Below, piece by piece: positions 6,719 to 8,102 of a stretch of 8,102 bases of DNA (position 1 is its first letter; each line of letters starts with the position of its first letter). Source of the stretch: Flammeovirgaceae bacterium UBA2338 (GTDB taxonomy: Bacteria; Bacteroidota; Bacteroidia; Cytophagales; Cyclobacteriaceae); assembly GCA_002344795.1 (NCBI GenBank), contig DDUM01000098.1:1-8102 (forward strand). The letters run 5' to 3'. A model generated the notes under the pieces. That model was not told the origin of the DNA, made no database searches, and saw only the letters and a list, made by a program, of their open reading frames with translations. A program made the position numbers and the translations under genes.

Positions 6719-8102
6719 TTGACACCTATCCTGGACAAATACCGCAAAAGGATTAAGTCAAGTTATTGGCTGCCCTTACTTTTATTGTTTCTGGCCAGTG
6801 TTGCTTCTGCGCAAACCAGGACATCAGTTGGCGATGGCCCATGGAACAACCCCGCCACCTGGGACACGGGCGTCCCGATGACGGGAGAGAATGCGGTCAT
6901 TGCTGCCGGCCATACAGTCACGCTGAATGCCAATACGGCTGCCGCAATTGCTTCAATAACAATTAATCCGGGAGGCACACTCATTACAACAAATCCATTT
7001 ACCATTGATGCAACAACCATAACTGTAAATGGCACCTATTCGAACGGAAGTTCTGGTGCCGTTAATGTAAGCAATTGGATTGTGGGGCCTGCCGCAACAT
7101 ACAACCACACTTACGATGGAGGTTCAATTCCGTTTGCCACCACTACTCGCACATGGGACGCCACATCAAATGTTTTCGTAACAGGAATCATCAATGCGAC
7201 AACCTTAGGAGGATTTGGTCAAACGTTCGGGAACGTGACCTGGAATTCACCATTACAAGATTCGAACCTATACCTCGAAGCCACCGCGACTATTCAAGGT
7301 GATTTTGATGTGTTGAATACTGGTACTCCAGATCCTACCAATCACGCACTCAGAATGTCCAATACGGGTACTGGTTATACGATTACTGTCCTCGGTGATT
7401 TCTATGTCAATGCGAATGCAACTTTCAAAATGAATAACAGCACCGGGTCGTGCGCACTAATTATTTCCAACAATTTGACCATTGATGGGGTTTTTATGAT
7501 TGTTACAGGTGCTGCCTCATCCACAGTTACTGTTACCGGAAATGTTGTGATTGGAACAGGTACGCTTAACATGACTGAAGATGGAAGTGCGGCTGTTGGT
7601 ACATTAAATATTGCCGGGGATTTTAGCAACTCAGCGGGAACTTTAACTGAAACTGGTGGGGGTAATGGATCCATTGTGTTCAATGGAGGCACAACCCAGA
7701 CATTCACCTCGGGCGGAACATTCTCCAATGATATTAATTATACAGTTAATGGAGGAACGACCCTTCAAATGGTCGCAGCAAATACAGCCATTGGAGGTGA
7801 TGGAAACTTTACATTATCAGCTGGCGCTACTTTGGGCATTACTTCCGTGGATGGGATCACCGCCACAGGTTCGGGTGCAGTAGGTAATATTCAGGTAACA
7901 GGAAGCAGGAATTACAATACCAATGCCAACTATATTTACAACGGCAATTCAGATCAGGATGTGGGCGATGGTTTGCCTGGCACGGTAAACAATTTGACAA
8001 TCAACAACTCCGGTGGTGGTGGCAACAACACTGTGTCCCTCGATTCCGATATTATCATATCAGGAACATTGAATGTTGCCCAGGGCGAATTTGACCTTAA
8101 TG
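6719..8102 (+). CDS. Large secreted repeat protein, beta-helix/adhesin-like, N-terminal part (3' end outside window)
   Basis: Open to the window end: 461 codons plus one base. The frame is closed at 6650-6652 and has no ATG before the mature region, so TTG 6719 is the best start. It gives a classic signal peptide: basic KYRKRIK (7-13), core LPLLLLFLASV (18-28), cut after ASA31 before QT. The mature start (GPWNNPATWDTGVP, 40-53; then AAGHTVTLNA, GGTL) is the usual opening of Bacteroidota secreted proteins that begin with a W-x-x-PATW module and continue as parallel beta-helix. The rest is Gly/Asn/Thr/Ser-rich with short strands repeated about every 20-25 residues (LTIDGVF, VTVTGNVVIGTGTLNM, LNIAGDFSNSAGTL, IVFNGGTTQTFTSGG, LTINNSGGGGNNT). 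Proteins of this kind are usually large surface adhesins sent through type IX secretion by a C-terminal sorting domain, which would lie beyond the window. No enzymatic motif seen. Separate transcription from the upstream operon is likely given the gap and hairpin. Confidence 0.85.
   Translation, partial: MTPILDKYRKRIKSSYWLPLLLLFLASVASAQTRTSVGDGPWNNPATWDTGVPMTGENAVIAAGHTVTLNANTAAAIASITINPGGTLITTNPFTIDATTITVNGTYSNGSSGAVNVSNWIVGPAATYNHTYDGGSIPFATTTRTWDATSNVFVTGIINATTLGGFGQTFGNVTWNSPLQDSNLYLEATATIQGDFDVLNTGTPDPTNHALRMSNTGTGYTITVLGDFYVNANATFKMNNSTGSCALIISNNLTIDGVFMIVTGAASSTVTVTGNVVIGTGTLNMTEDGSAAVGTLNIAGDFSNSAGTLTETGGGNGSIVFNGGTTQTFTSGGTFSNDINYTVNGGTTLQMVAANTAIGGDGNFTLSAGATLGITSVDGITATGSGAVGNIQVTGSRNYNTNANYIYNGNSDQDVGDGLPGTVNNLTINNSGGGGNNTVSLDSDIIISGTLNVAQGEFDLN

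Noticed and set aside
6766..7302. Short + and - strand frames around the start of the secreted protein
   Set aside because: The TTG-started frame at 6719 has a signal peptide and family-type opening; the others are Cys/Arg-rich or antisense shadows.
7402..7728. 108-aa - strand frame rich in Val and Pro
   Set aside because: Antisense of the Gly/Asn/Thr repeat gene; the Val/Pro composition is the mirror of repeated Asn/Thr/Gly codons.
1..8102. CRISPR arrays, tRNA/rRNA, transposases or integrase sites
   Set aside because: No regularly spaced repeats, cloverleaf-like sequences, transposase frames or flanking inverted repeats were found.

Overview
The window looks like a chromosomal segment of a Bacteroidota bacterium, tentatively order Cytophagales. 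The grounds are Bacteroidota-style gene families (nSTAND1-WD40 membrane protein, TPR-plus-OM-barrel protein, Asn/Gly/Thr-rich secreted beta-helix protein of the kind usually exported by type IX secretion), no Shine-Dalgarno sequences before the starts, and moderately low GC. All five genes are on the + strand. No RNA genes, CRISPR arrays, insertion sequences or phage genes were seen.

Layout: (1) 1-798 is the 3' end of a gene that begins outside the window; the visible part is HEAT-like helical repeats followed by a degenerate cyclic-nucleotide-binding-type domain. (2) 799-939 is a gap with a possible hairpin and an 11-bp direct repeat. (3) 940-4101, 4091-5230 and 5230-6498 are three genes that overlap by 11 bp and 1 bp, so they are very probably one translationally coupled operon. 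They encode a 1053-aa STAND NTPase with one membrane segment, a coiled coil and a seven-bladed WD40 propeller; a 379-aa exported protein with a TPR-like domain and an outer-membrane beta-barrel; and a 422-aa probable lipoprotein built of propeller-like repeats. (4) 6499-6718 is a gap with a bulged hairpin just after the operon and a weak promoter-like site. (5) 6719-8102 is the 5' part of a large secreted repeat protein, with a TTG start and a clear signal peptide, running off the window end.

The main point of interest is the three-gene operon. The positive-inside rule puts the NTPase domain of the first protein in the cytoplasm and its coiled coil and WD40 propeller in the periplasm. The second protein has a periplasmic helical domain on an outer-membrane barrel, and the third is a second propeller anchored in, or exported to, the envelope. 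Together they could form a trans-envelope signalling or assembly complex with an ATP-driven switch inside and propeller scaffolds outside. This is inference from domain order and gene overlap; no function is known from the sequence alone.
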